Shown here: positions 37,105-46,255 of the stretch, one piece after another
How positions within the stretch are numbered: position 1 is the first letter of the stretch
Layout of the letters: each line of letters starts with the position of its first letter
Assembly: GCA_023421075.1 (NCBI GenBank)
Contig: JAEZUM010000046.1
Span: forward strand, 43,732 to 107,731
DNA: 64,000 bases
Direction of reading: 5' to 3'
Origin: Bacillota bacterium
GTDB lineage: Bacteria > Bacillota > Clostridia > Lachnospirales > Lachnospiraceae
Made by a program: the position numbers and the translations under genes
The notes under the pieces: model-generated
Database searches by the model: none
What the model saw: the letters and a program-made list of their open reading frames with translations, nothing else
Told to the model about the DNA's origin: nothing

Positions 37105-37321
37105 CGATGCTTGCAAAGCAAGCATTGCCTGACTGCGGGTTGCGAAGCAACTACTTCCGAACGCATTTATGCGTTTGCCCACAGAAGTGCGTCATCCCAA
37201 AGTGAACTACGTTCACTTAGCGGAGCGTTTTTATCGTATTGGACGAACTTTCCTATACGATAAAAAAACTCTATGCATGGAAAAGATCTTGCACAAGTGC
37301 GATCTCTTCACAAGCATAGAG
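37081..37321. repeat. Multi-hairpin element (at least seven palindromes in 240 bp)
   Basis: Seven short perfect inverted repeats follow one another: 37081-37104, 37107-37125 (ATGCTTGC/GCAAGCAT), 37139-37151 (GTTGC/GCAAC), 37160-37175 (AACGCA/TGCGTT, inside an ACTTC/GAAGT stem at 37153 and 37184), 37201-37217 (AGTGAAC/GTTCACT), 37228-37266 (12-bp stem TTTTTATCGTAT) and 37269-37321 (CTCTATGC/GCATAGAG enclosing GCAC/GTGC). No convincing reading frame is present. It may be a dispersed palindromic repeat or a structured RNA on the minus strand. Confidence 0.8.
37262..37321 (-). terminator. Probable terminator of the GDPD gene
   Basis: The CTCTATGC ... GCATAGAG stem with an internal stem-loop is followed on the minus strand by seven T. 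It lies 29 nt after the GDPD stop codon. The loop is unusually long (37 nt), but the inner stem shortens it. Confidence 0.65.
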
Positions 37322-37349
37322 CATGTGTTAACGTTTATCTATAATATCA

Positions 37350-38180
37350 TTACTTCTTGACCTTCGGAACAAATCCATCAAAGATAAAGAGATCAAAATA
37401 GCCTCTGCTCTTCTCCAACTGCTCCTCACTCTGGATGGTCCAGGCGATAGGCTTCGTACGAAACAGTTTACGGCAAAGGGTAAAGGATAGTGAAGCCCTA
37501 TACACATGATGATACGCAATAAAATCCGGCTTCGTCAGAAAGTTCAATAATAAGTGTTTGAGCAGAAAATATTGAATGGGGTTTCCATCAATCTTCTCTC
37601 TGATAAAATCCGTCGACAGTTGCCCACGAATCACCTCCGGATGATGCTTTTTGTACCACATGAGACCGAAGGGATTGAAGGATTCAATGACATAGAAGCC
37701 TCTATAATTCTCCAGAAGCTCAGATACCTTTGTACAGAGCATATCTGCTCTCCAGGGTATCTTCAGCTCAATGATAAGCGGTATCTTACCGTCCACCAGA
37801 GCTAAGACTTCTCCTAAGGTTGGAATTCTCTCCTCAGACTGGAACAGTTTGTATTCCTTCAACTCATCATAGGTAAGTGAAGAAACCGCAATATCAACAC
37901 AGCAGGCTCTCTTTAGATTATAATCATGAAATACAACCGGAACCCGATCCTTGGTCAACTGAACGTCAAGTTCTATACCGTATCCCTCTTCTACTGCCAG
38001 CGAGAAGGCCTTCCTGGAGTTTTCCGGTGCATCCGTTTTATTATTATGTAATCCGCGATGAGCATAAAGCCACCCATCCATGCCTTTTATATTCTTATTG
38101 CGCTTCAGCTTCGGCATAATCGCCAGAAGGTAAATCACTACAATAGCAATGATAACAATTAAGATAACCTTAAGTAACAT
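37350..38180 (-). CDS. Glycerophosphodiester phosphodiesterase family protein
   Basis: GDPD enzymes hydrolyse glycerophosphodiesters, for example from phospholipid or teichoic acid turnover. An N-terminal membrane helix (about residues 2-22) is followed by the catalytic AHRGLHNNKTDAPENS, the metal-binding YGIELDVQLTKD and the second histidine in VFHDYNL. The frame opens at a TTG at 38192, but GGAGG lies five bases before the ATG at 38180, giving 276 residues. It follows the MFS gene by 47 nt, likely one unit. Confidence 0.88.
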   Translation of the reverse strand: MLLKVILIVIIAIVVIYLLAIMPKLKRNKNIKGMDGWLYAHRGLHNNKTDAPENSRKAFSLAVEEGYGIELDVQLTKDRVPVVFHDYNLKRACCVDIAVSSLTYDELKEYKLFQSEERIPTLGEVLALVDGKIPLIIELKIPWRADMLCTKVSELLENYRGFYVIESFNPFGLMWYKKHHPEVIRGQLSTDFIREKIDGNPIQYFLLKHLLLNFLTKPDFIAYHHVYRASLSFTLCRKLFRTKPIAWTIQSEEQLEKSRGYFDLFIFDGFVPKVKK

Positions 38181-38227
38181 ATTAGCCTCCAAACTGCAAG
38201 TAGGGTTTATTTTCTGAAGAAGCTTAT

Positions 38228-39523
38228 TTAGTCTTCGGTATCAAAGCTTTCGATCAGGTCTTTTTTACGCATCGGTCTGGAATCTCCATGCATTACAAAC
38301 AGCATAGTACATAAGGACGCCACAGAGAATACGACTGCATAAGGAAATAAGGTTCGATAAGAGACATATTCCAATAATGCTCCGGATACAATTGGTGTTA
38401 AGATCTGTGCTGACATGGAGAAGGTGTAATACAAACCGGTGTATTTACCGATATCCGAGCCTTTACACATCTCAACTACCATTGGATAGGAGTTTACATT
38501 AATGGCAGCCCAGCCGATACCGGTGAAGGCAAATACCACATTAATCAAGGAAGAATACTCCGCAAATAAAGCACCGCAGAGATAGGAAGCAGTCATCAAA
38601 ACAATACCTGCGAGGATCGTCTTCTTTCTTCCGATCCTTGTCGCAATGATACCGATCGGTATATAACTGAAAATGGCTGCAATTGTTGCCACCAACAGGG
38701 AGTCGGCAAAACCACCGGCTTCCAGCTTCCAGACCTGTTCAACATATCTTGAGTAAGCCGTGGTAACTGCGTTATAAGCAGTAAACCATAGAAAGATGGA
38801 TGCCAGCAGAAGAATAAAGCTCTTTCTGACATCGGCCGGCATTTTATCATCACTGACCGCAGAGGCCTGAGATACTTCCTTGGGACTCTTCTCCTTGTTA
38901 TGTATAGCCCCTGCTTCCAGATCAATGGATGCGGAAAGCTTCTTCTCACGGATAATTATCACTAATAGAACTACGGCTATGACCATAACCGCCGATACGG
39001 ATAAGAATACGGCTTGATAATCCGTTCCTTCCTTTACCAGTACCTTGATCATTACCAGTGTATATACGCCACCGAAGGCACCCATCAGATTAATGATCGA
39101 GTTCGCCTTACTTCTTAAGGGCTTAGGGGTCAGATCAGGCATCAAGGCAACCGCAGGGGAACGATAGGAACCCATTGCCACAAGCACGATTCCGAGGAAC
39201 AATATAAACAAAAACATACTTGCAGCTTTATTTGCTATCGGGATAAAAGTCATTGATATTACTGCAACCAAGGTACCACCGACAATAAAGGGTGTTCTTT
39301 TTCCAAGGGGAGTATCTACCTTATCTGACAAGGACCCGAACAAGGGTAAAAGGAACAGAGCAAGAACATTATCCAAAGCCATCAATACACCGGTCACCGT
39401 TTCACCCAGACCGAAGGTATTCTTTAGCATCAGGGGAATGATATTATCATACAATTGCCAAAAACAACAGATAGACATAAATGCAAGTCCTACAAAGAAA
39501 GTCCGCTTATAGTTTAGTCTCAT
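38228..39523 (-). CDS. MFS transporter (SLC45/GPH-like)
   Basis: This is a 431-residue major facilitator with about 12 helices. It includes the loop motif GSLSDKVDTPLGKRTPFI between helices 2 and 3, a pattern of sugar-cation and SLC45-like carriers, and a repeated IGRKK loop in the second half. A soluble central loop and charged tail are present. The start is ATG 39523 with GGAGG at 4 nt. A sugar or small organic substrate is likely but not shown. It lies between the RNA methylase and GDPD genes. Confidence 0.85.
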   Translation of the reverse strand: MRLNYKRTFFVGLAFMSICCFWQLYDNIIPLMLKNTFGLGETVTGVLMALDNVLALFLLPLFGSLSDKVDTPLGKRTPFIVGGTLVAVISMTFIPIANKAASMFLFILFLGIVLVAMGSYRSPAVALMPDLTPKPLRSKANSIINLMGAFGGVYTLVMIKVLVKEGTDYQAVFLSVSAVMVIAVVLLVIIIREKKLSASIDLEAGAIHNKEKSPKEVSQASAVSDDKMPADVRKSFILLLASIFLWFTAYNAVTTAYSRYVEQVWKLEAGGFADSLLVATIAAIFSYIPIGIIATRIGRKKTILAGIVLMTASYLCGALFAEYSSLINVVFAFTGIGWAAINVNSYPMVVEMCKGSDIGKYTGLYYTFSMSAQILTPIVSGALLEYVSYRTLFPYAVVFSVASLCTMLFVMHGDSRPMRKKDLIESFDTED

Positions 39524-39564
39524 ACTTCCTCCTTTTTGCCAGCCTAAGGCAGGCAACCCCATTA

Positions 39565-40314
39565 TTATTTTTGATTTGTAAAAACATATGCTCCAATTCC
39601 CACAGCTATGGTCAGATTCAGGGAGTCAACCTCCTGCGACTGGGGAATAAAGATACTGGTTCCAACCTTGAGATAAGAATCATCAAGTCCTGTTGCTTCA
39701 TTTCCAAAGACCAGGGAGAACAACTCCGCCTTCGGACAATCTTTAATGGTCAGAGTGTTCTCACCGTTCAGCATAAAGGTAAACACTTCATGCATGGCAA
39801 ATTCTCTGCGGTATTCGTCAAAACTGTTATAATGATGAAAATTTAAACGGAAGATTGCTCCCATGGATGAGCGAACCGTCTTTGGGTTATAGATATCGGC
39901 TCCGGGTAATATAATCGCGATATCCTGTATTCCAAAGCCCACTGCAGTTCGAAGGATCGTTCCGAGGTTACCCATATTACTGGGATTGACGAGAACAATG
40001 TGTGGTCTTTGGGCTGACAGCCTTCCATCATACTTATGAAAGATTCCGGCTACATAACAGTTTTCTTTATCACTGATCTTTGCGATCAGTTTATTATTAA
40101 ATTCAATAGGAAGCTTCTTCTCATCACACAACCCTTTCAGATTATCCTGATCGGTAAAGCTGGTATCCACGATTATTTTTCGAACCATCTCCGGCTTCGC
40201 TTTAATCAACTCATAGGTCGGAAAGGCACCTAAGGTATAGGAATAATCCGCATCCTTTTTATATGGCTTAATCTGATTTTGTTCTATACTGCTTCCTGCT
40301 TTATCATTTTTCAC
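39565..40314 (-). CDS. SpoU/TrmH-family RNA methyltransferase
   Basis: This knotted (SPOUT) methyltransferase probably 2'-O-methylates rRNA or tRNA. Conserved motif 1 is VNPSNMGNLGTILRTA, motif 2 is LVFGNEATGL and motif 3 is SLNLTIAVGI. The 249-residue length suggests an N-terminal substrate-binding region. The start is GTG at 40314 with GGAGG at 8 nt. The exact target nucleotide cannot be assigned. Confidence 0.88.
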   Translation of the reverse strand: MKNDKAGSSIEQNQIKPYKKDADYSYTLGAFPTYELIKAKPEMVRKIIVDTSFTDQDNLKGLCDEKKLPIEFNNKLIAKISDKENCYVAGIFHKYDGRLSAQRPHIVLVNPSNMGNLGTILRTAVGFGIQDIAIILPGADIYNPKTVRSSMGAIFRLNFHHYNSFDEYRREFAMHEVFTFMLNGENTLTIKDCPKAELFSLVFGNEATGLDDSYLKVGTSIFIPQSQEVDSLNLTIAVGIGAYVFTNQK

Positions 40315-40339
40315 GCTATTAACCTCCGAAGTACTGACA

Positions 40340-40376
40340 GTGAAAAGATCGTATCCTATTCTTATGATACGATCTT
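40340..40376 (-). terminator. Hairpin after the TIM-barrel isomerase gene
   Basis: AAGATCGTATC and GATACGATCTT form an 11-bp perfect stem followed on the minus strand by only TTTTC. It is a probable weak terminator between the isomerase and the RNA methylase gene. Confidence 0.55.
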
Positions 40377-40453
40377 ACCTTAATTATACTGAATTCACTG
40401 ACTGATAGCAAATAGATTTCCTCTGTTTTACAAATATTTAGCATTTCGTTTTT

Positions 40454-41296
40454 TTAGGAACCCATCACAACGATGCCTTCTAACTCGGCAACTCTTCTGA
40501 CATGACCGGCTGCCTGAATATATTCTTCATGCGTATCCAGATGCTCGACAAAAACCGTTGTATCTTTACCCAGCTTTTCACAGAGTCGAACCACCTTCCG
40601 AAAGTCAACGACTCCCTTTCCAGGCATTACCTCACGAATCACACAGGGGAATACCTTCTCCATAATGACATCCTTTGCATGGATACTCTTGATATACGGT
40701 CCCAATTTCGTGAAACACTCTTCAATAAAAGCATCTCTTTTTAAGAAACGCTCCGGGCAGTTTATCATATTGGTATAGTCCAAATGAACTGCAAAGCCCT
40801 TCCGGTCAATGTCCTTGATCAGCTTCAGATAGCTGTCCGGTGAATCAGGGATCATCCAGGGCATCGGTTCTAATGTAAAAAAGGTTCTGGTGGGTTTGAC
40901 ACTGTCGATGATCTCTCTGGAGATATCTACAATCATTGCATAGACATCCTCGTTGTAGTTATCCTCATAAAAGCCATCCCATAATTCACCTCTGGCCCCT
41001 ACGATATTCACACAGCAATTTGCTCCCAGCTCCTCTGCTAAGGCCAATCTCTTCTTACTATACTCTATATTTGCTTTTGCTTCCGCCGGGTCTGTTGACA
41101 TCGGATTTCTCCATATACCCACCTCGCCGAATACGATATCGTTTTGCCTGGCCGCTTCCATATAAGCGAGACGCTCCTCAGTGGGTGTATCATGACAGAT
41201 CGGAGTGATGACCGTACTATAACGGTACTCCTTTACCAGTTTGACCCATTCTTCCGGATTTTGATACGTCTTTTTAATATCTCCGCCAATTCTCAT
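40454..41296 (-). CDS. Sugar phosphate isomerase/epimerase-like TIM barrel protein
   Basis: This 280-residue protein belongs to the xylose isomerase-like TIM-barrel superfamily (AP endonuclease 2 / IolE type). Likely metal ligands fall in FTLEPMPW (Glu), HLDYTNMI (Asp), SIHAKDV (His) and FVEHLD (Glu). The substrate is unknown; relatives act on inositol, ketoses or sugar acids. GGAGG precedes the ATG. It is monocistronic, with no sugar genes beside it. Confidence 0.78.
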   Translation of the reverse strand: MRIGGDIKKTYQNPEEWVKLVKEYRYSTVITPICHDTPTEERLAYMEAARQNDIVFGEVGIWRNPMSTDPAEAKANIEYSKKRLALAEELGANCCVNIVGARGELWDGFYEDNYNEDVYAMIVDISREIIDSVKPTRTFFTLEPMPWMIPDSPDSYLKLIKDIDRKGFAVHLDYTNMINCPERFLKRDAFIEECFTKLGPYIKSIHAKDVIMEKVFPCVIREVMPGKGVVDFRKVVRLCEKLGKDTTVFVEHLDTHEEYIQAAGHVRRVAELEGIVVMGS

Positions 41297-41505
41297 TTCC
41301 TCTCCTCCTTATGATTCTTTATTACCTATTTTATAACAGGAATGATAAGATGACAACGAAAACCTTTTCCCTAATATAAAAAGCCATCCCTGGATTATCG
41401 CACATCAGAAACAGATGCAATGCAGCTGTTGATCTGAGTGCGAACCCTTAAGATAGCTTATCTCATTACAATATTATATTCCTTATGATTGTATATACTT
41501 TCTGG

Positions 41506-42375
41506 TTACTCTCCCATAAAAACAAGAGCCAGCATTCCGGGTCCGGTATGAGTACCGATGACAGGACCAATTTTAGAAATAATAATGTCCTTCACTGTCA
41601 AACGATTACGAATGAGGTTTTCCAATTCCTGTGCTTGTGCAAGGTCATCTCCATGACCGATAATGATTGTTTGTTCAGACAGATCCTTCCCTTCCTCCTC
41701 CAGCTTGGTCAGCATAAAGTCAAGCTCAGCCCTGGTACCGCGGATTTTGGAAACAACCGTAAGTTTTCCTGCGAAATCCGTACTGAGTACAGGACGTATC
41801 TTTAGCGCAGTTCCGACCATCGCTTCGATGGAAGTAATTCTTCCGCCTCTCTTCAGAAAGAACAGGTCTTTCACCGTAAACCAGTGCTTGGAACGTCTCT
41901 TATTGTCTTCCACCCAGGCTAACAGATCATCAATCGTCAAGCCCTTTTGTTTCTGAATAGCCGCATTCAAAACGAGTAACCCCTCTCCGATGGAGGCACA
42001 TAAGGAATCTACACTATAGATTTTTCGATCCGGATAATCCTCCGCCAGATCACGAATGACAATCTGTGAAGTATTATATGTACCGCTTAATCCGGAGGAA
42101 AAGGCTATGTAAAGAATATCCTTTCCATGTTTTAAGATATCCTCAAAATAATCCATGAATATCGCCGGAGTAATCTGTGTCGTATGGGATACCGCTCCGT
42201 TTTTCAACTTCTGATAAAAATCCTCTATGGATAATTCTCTCTCATCCGGGTAATGACTGTATTCCTCATTATCTACATTCACACCCATAGGAATTATTCG
42301 TATATCATATTCATCGATAACACTCGCAGGAAGATCCAATGTTGCATCACTAACGATAACATAATCGTTCATCAT
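41506..42375 (-). CDS. DegV family fatty-acid-binding protein
   Basis: DegV (FakB-like) proteins bind a fatty acid and present it to a fatty acid kinase. Typical motifs are IVSDATLDLPAS at the start, HTTQITPAIFMDYFE, FSSGLSGTYN, SVDSLCASIGEG and the C-terminal IGPVIGTHTGPG. The ATG at 42375 has AAGGAG six bases upstream and is preferred to 42390. No FakA kinase gene is nearby. A role in exogenous fatty acid use is inferred from the family. Confidence 0.88.
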   Translation of the reverse strand: MMNDYVIVSDATLDLPASVIDEYDIRIIPMGVNVDNEEYSHYPDERELSIEDFYQKLKNGAVSHTTQITPAIFMDYFEDILKHGKDILYIAFSSGLSGTYNTSQIVIRDLAEDYPDRKIYSVDSLCASIGEGLLVLNAAIQKQKGLTIDDLLAWVEDNKRRSKHWFTVKDLFFLKRGGRITSIEAMVGTALKIRPVLSTDFAGKLTVVSKIRGTRAELDFMLTKLEEEGKDLSEQTIIIGHGDDLAQAQELENLIRNRLTVKDIIISKIGPVIGTHTGPGMLALVFMGE

Positions 42376-42544
42376 AAATAACTCCTTCATTCTTCATTTA
42401 ACCTATTATCTATCATGCGTTACACACATCATTTATTTTACACGACTCTGCTATGCAAAGCAAGCTACAATAAATTCTTGTGTTTTTCAACAATTTTATC
42501 GACATATCCTCAGATATGTCATGCCAAATACAACTCCTGCAGGC

Positions 42545-43471
42545 TTATCCTATCAGATTAGCGACATACATAACAAAGGGGATTGTAATCATTGAGGAAA
42601 TAGTTGATACTGCGAATATCTCTGATGCGTAGAGATAGTTCTTATCATAACGCAGAGAAAACAGATTAACCGTTACCGCCGTCGGACAAGCCGCAGCCAA
42701 TACTGAAGTCAACAATACCACATTGGGAAGTTCAAACAATCGAAAGATTAACAACATTGTAATCGGGATCAGAAGCAGTTTAACAACAGAAATATAATAG
42801 ATCCGCAACTTTGTCCACAATTTTCTAATATCGGTCTGCGCTATTGTGACACCTGCTACCAGCATAGCCAAGGGTGTATTCATATTACCGATATAAGTCA
42901 TGGTATCGGTTAATATCCCAGGTAGAATTAATCTTGTTACAAATAATAGAAAACCCACCACGGTAGCTACCACAGACGGCGACAACAAAGCCTTCCCAAC
43001 CGATTTTACATTGGCTTTCCCGGTCATCATGATGACGCCATGCGTCCATACTAATAGATTGAAGATCGTCATGTATGCGGTAATATAAAATACGCCTTCA
43101 CTTCCGAAGAGACCACCGGCCATTGGTATACCGATAAACCCACAGTTTGAATAAATCACTGAAAATCGTTCGATGATAAGATCGGCACTGTGCTTATTCC
43201 CACGAATTATCACTTTACTAATGACAATTCCGAATATATGCGTCACTATTGCCATAATCAGAGAGATCAAAAGACCGGTTAAAAGAGTAGTATCAAACTC
43301 TCTTTGATAAGATATTATGATTACAAACGGATTAACCAGCATAAGTACTATATCCGATAATTTTCGATTGGTGTTAGGATCAATCAAGCGAATACGATAA
43401 CAAAAGATACCGATCAGAATGATAAAGAACATAATCGTGATTTGGTGAAACGCTGTTGTAGCAAGGGACAT
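42545..43471 (-). CDS. AEC-family transporter
   Basis: This is an auxin efflux carrier-type permease of 308 residues with about ten helices in two five-helix halves. It shows the family pattern LMLVNPFVII near helix 2, NCGFIGIPMAGGLFG and a C-terminal AAACPTAVTVNLFS. Bacterial members carry malate or other organic acids; the substrate here is unknown. It is divergent from mntP. Confidence 0.85.
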   Translation of the reverse strand: MSLATTAFHQITIMFFIILIGIFCYRIRLIDPNTNRKLSDIVLMLVNPFVIIISYQREFDTTLLTGLLISLIMAIVTHIFGIVISKVIIRGNKHSADLIIERFSVIYSNCGFIGIPMAGGLFGSEGVFYITAYMTIFNLLVWTHGVIMMTGKANVKSVGKALLSPSVVATVVGFLLFVTRLILPGILTDTMTYIGNMNTPLAMLVAGVTIAQTDIRKLWTKLRIYYISVVKLLLIPITMLLIFRLFELPNVVLLTSVLAAACPTAVTVNLFSLRYDKNYLYASEIFAVSTISSMITIPFVMYVANLIG

Positions 43472-43843
43472 GACAATAACCTACTTTCTTTTCTATTACT
43501 CAATATAAATCGATATTATATTATGCACTTTTTTTCACTGTGTAGCAAGAAGATTTTTTCAATGTACACGAAAAATCACACTTACATTTTAAGAATTTCC
43601 GATCACATGACAAAAATGTATTGTTTCCTGGAGCTTCCCATAATTAATTCCTATAAATGCTATAAAAGGTACTAAATGAGTGCTTCGTCTGCATACTATT
43701 AATATGTGGCAAGTCAAAATAAGGATTCCGTAAAAATCTGGCTTACCTTAATAAATGAGACTCATGTATAGCTGCATGCCGGCTGTCCATGAGCTTTTTA
43801 TGTGATATACCAACCATACCCACCTGAACAGAAAGGGATAATT
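43472..43843. other. Intergenic region between the AEC gene and mntP
   Basis: This divergent gap of 372 nt must hold two promoters. It contains CTCATG ... CATGAG (about 43761-43794) followed by CTTTTTAT, a possible plus-strand attenuator before mntP. No convincing gene was found, and the conserved elements of the yybP-ykoY manganese riboswitch were not recognised. Confidence 0.4.
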
Positions 43844-44413
43844 ATGGATCTACTAACTCTGATCTTCCTTGCTCTCGGATTATCTGCTGATGCGTTTGCT
43901 GTTGCTGTAACAAACGGCATCTGTAGCAACAAGGTTACAAAAAGACATGCCGTCTCCACTGCTTTCACCTTTGGATTTTTTCAGGGTTTGATGCCGGTGC
44001 TGGGCTTCACGCTGGGGAAAACCTTTGTTGATATCGTATGTCGATATCAGCATTGGATTGCACTTCTGCTTCTCGGTGCAATTGGTGTTAATATGCTAAG
44101 TGATACCTACAAAGAATGGAACTGTACTGAGACGACCAATATTAACCGAAGTCTGTTTCAAGCGAGGAATCTGATCATGCAGGGAATTGCCACCAGTATT
44201 GATGCTTTCGCTGCGGGAGTAAGTATCGCTGTGTTAAATATTAATATTATCTCCGCGGCATTAATCATAGGGCTGATCACTTTCGTTCTATGTACCTTAG
44301 GTGTGTACATTGGGAAGAAATTCGGTGCCTTATTAGGGCTTCGTGCCAAATTGTTTGGTGGTATTGTACTAATCATAATTGGTCTAAAGATCTTCGTAGA
44401 GAATCAGTTTTAA
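43844..44413 (+). CDS. mntP: Manganese efflux pump MntP
   Basis: MntP exports Mn(II). The 189-residue membrane protein shows two similar three-helix halves with the acid motif LGLSADAFAVAV and its counterpart GIATSIDAFAAGV, each with the conserved Asp. The frame is open from 43802, but the GGGA site and family alignment support ATG 43844. Monocistronic; the leader is long. Confidence 0.92.
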   Translation: MDLLTLIFLALGLSADAFAVAVTNGICSNKVTKRHAVSTAFTFGFFQGLMPVLGFTLGKTFVDIVCRYQHWIALLLLGAIGVNMLSDTYKEWNCTETTNINRSLFQARNLIMQGIATSIDAFAAGVSIAVLNINIISAALIIGLITFVLCTLGVYIGKKFGALLGLRAKLFGGIVLIIIGLKIFVENQF

Positions 44414-44523
44414 TATAAAATGAATCAAAAATACGAAACCACGGTTACGAAGGCTTGATAATTAATAAGATTTGATAGATAATAGAAGAGAATGGTATCT
44501 AACTAGATGAGAGGAGAATGCAG

Positions 44524-45153
44524 ATGAGCTATGAAGCATGTTTTGAAAAGCTGCCGAAGCTTGAGACCGAACGATTGTGTCTTCGTCAGATAACCGACAG
44601 TCCCTCTGACGGAAGGGATAGTCTGGAATTCATCAATGATTACAGTGTCTATCGTTTTTGGGGATTATATGATGAATCAAAGGATACCAACGGCCGACGT
44701 CGTCCAAAGAAAAAGATCAAATTGGATTATCATTATAATGCGACCATGAAGGAGTACCTGGCCGGCCGTGAGTTGACCTGGCTTATGGAGCTTAAGGATA
44801 CAAATAAGGTGATCGGTGAAATTGTATTTTATGATTTTCGTTTAAAACGTCAGGCTGATATCGGTTATCGCATTAATAAGGACTATTGGGGCCAGGGCTT
44901 TGCTCCGGAGGCAGGACAAGCTATGATCAAATTAGCCTTTGAGTATTTGGGTCTGACCCGAATCCAGCTACGCTGCTTTGCCGATAATCACGGCTCTGTC
45001 CGTGTCGCTCAGAAGCTCGGCTTCACGCAGGAAGGCTTTATCAAGCAGGGCGCTATCCTGAATGTTATGACGGATTATTATATCTTTGGATTGTTGAAAG
45101 AAAATTATGACAAAAACCCCATTGATGATACTATTGTAGCTCTGACTCCCTGA
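44524..45153 (+). CDS. GNAT family acetyltransferase (RimJ/RimL-like)
   Basis: This is a single GNAT domain of about 209 residues. It has the RimJ-like start KLETERLCLRQIT, the acetyl-CoA loop INKDYWGQGFAPEAG and the late FADNHGSVRVAQKLGFTQEG. Relatives acetylate ribosomal protein N-termini or amines; the substrate is unknown. AGGAG is seven bases from ATG 44524, better than ATG 44518. It begins a plus-strand run with an SDR and a HAD gene (58 and 24 nt gaps). Confidence 0.85.
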   Translation: MSYEACFEKLPKLETERLCLRQITDSPSDGRDSLEFINDYSVYRFWGLYDESKDTNGRRRPKKKIKLDYHYNATMKEYLAGRELTWLMELKDTNKVIGEIVFYDFRLKRQADIGYRINKDYWGQGFAPEAGQAMIKLAFEYLGLTRIQLRCFADNHGSVRVAQKLGFTQEGFIKQGAILNVMTDYYIFGLLKENYDKNPIDDTIVALTP

Positions 45154-45211
45154 GTTGATTCATCAAAATCATCGATATGGGTTAATTATTGATTTTAAAA
45201 GGAGGATTCTT

Positions 45212-46231
45212 ATGAAGGCATTATTTATTGGAGGAACCGGAACCATTAGTACCGCTATCACACAGCTTGCTCCCAGCTACGGTTTTGATTTATATCTTTT
45301 AAACCGCGGGAACCGTTCGGAGTTAGTTCCGGAGGGTGTAAAAATTATTGAAGCTGATATCAATAACGAAGCAGATGTCAGAGAGAAACTTAAGGATATG
45401 ACCTTCGATATCGTGGCACAGTTTATTGCCTTTGATACAGAGGCATTAAGGAGGGATGTGCGTCTATTTGCAGGTAAGACAAAGCAGTACATCTTCATAA
45501 GTTCAGCCTCTGCTTATCAGAAACCGCTGTCAAGTCCAAACATTACTGAGAGTACACCGCTCTCCAATCCCTTCTGGGAATATTCCAGAAATAAGATTGC
45601 CTGCGAGGAGTATCTGATGGAAGAATATCGTAAGAATGGCTTCCCTATCACGATCATTCGTCCCAGTCATACCTATGGCTGCTTCGATGTTCCTCTGGCT
45701 CTGCATGGTAAGAATGGAAGCTATAGTGTCATTAACCGCATCAAAGAAGGTAAGAAGGTTATCGTACATGGTGATGGAAGCTCTCTCTGGACACTTACTC
45801 ACAATTCTGATTTTGCAAAGGCGTTTCTTGGTCTGATGGGTAATTTCCACGCGATCGGTGAAGCAGTACAGATTACCTCCGATGAGAGCCTTACCTGGAA
45901 TCAGATCTATGAGATTATCGGCAATGCACTCGGTGTAAAACCGAAAATCGTTCATATATCCTCTGAGACTTTAGCAAAAGCAAACGAAAGTTTTATCGGA
46001 GGCGTTCTTGGTGATAAAGCTCATACTGTTATTTTTGATAATTCCAAAGTGAAACGCCTTGTTCCCGGCTTCACTGCCACGGTTCGTTTTGATCAGGGCG
46101 TTCGTATGACGCTGGATTATATCGAGAAGCATCCGGAATGTCAGAGACCGGATCCGGAATTTGATGCCTGGACCGATCAAATGATTGAAGTATATGAAGC
46201 AATGGAAAGCAAACTTCCGATTTTAAAATAG
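45212..46231 (+). CDS. NAD-dependent epimerase/dehydratase (extended SDR)
   Basis: The Rossmann start MKALFIGGTGTISTAI binds NAD(P). The active site is FISSASAY with the YxxxK pair in YSRNKIACEEYL. About 340 residues. The C-terminal half has IIRPSHTYG and HGDGSSLWTLTH, as in sugar-nucleotide epimerases and CSP41-like proteins. The substrate is unknown. GGAGG precedes ATG 45212, which replaces the upstream frame start. It is the second gene of the small plus-strand unit. Confidence 0.85.
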   Translation: MKALFIGGTGTISTAITQLAPSYGFDLYLLNRGNRSELVPEGVKIIEADINNEADVREKLKDMTFDIVAQFIAFDTEALRRDVRLFAGKTKQYIFISSASAYQKPLSSPNITESTPLSNPFWEYSRNKIACEEYLMEEYRKNGFPITIIRPSHTYGCFDVPLALHGKNGSYSVINRIKEGKKVIVHGDGSSLWTLTHNSDFAKAFLGLMGNFHAIGEAVQITSDESLTWNQIYEIIGNALGVKPKIVHISSETLAKANESFIGGVLGDKAHTVIFDNSKVKRLVPGFTATVRFDQGVRMTLDYIEKHPECQRPDPEFDAWTDQMIEVYEAMESKLPILK

Positions 46232-46255
46232 GTTCCGGTGAAAGGCTATTTACTT

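Noticed and set aside
37169..37360. Plus-strand frame of 63 codons across the hairpin cluster
   Set aside because: It has no ribosome binding site and simply reads through palindromes; the structure, not coding, explains the sequence.
43472..43843. Manganese (yybP-ykoY) riboswitch before mntP
   Set aside because: Its conserved GGGGAGUA and matching loop elements could not be found in the leader, though mntP genes often carry one.
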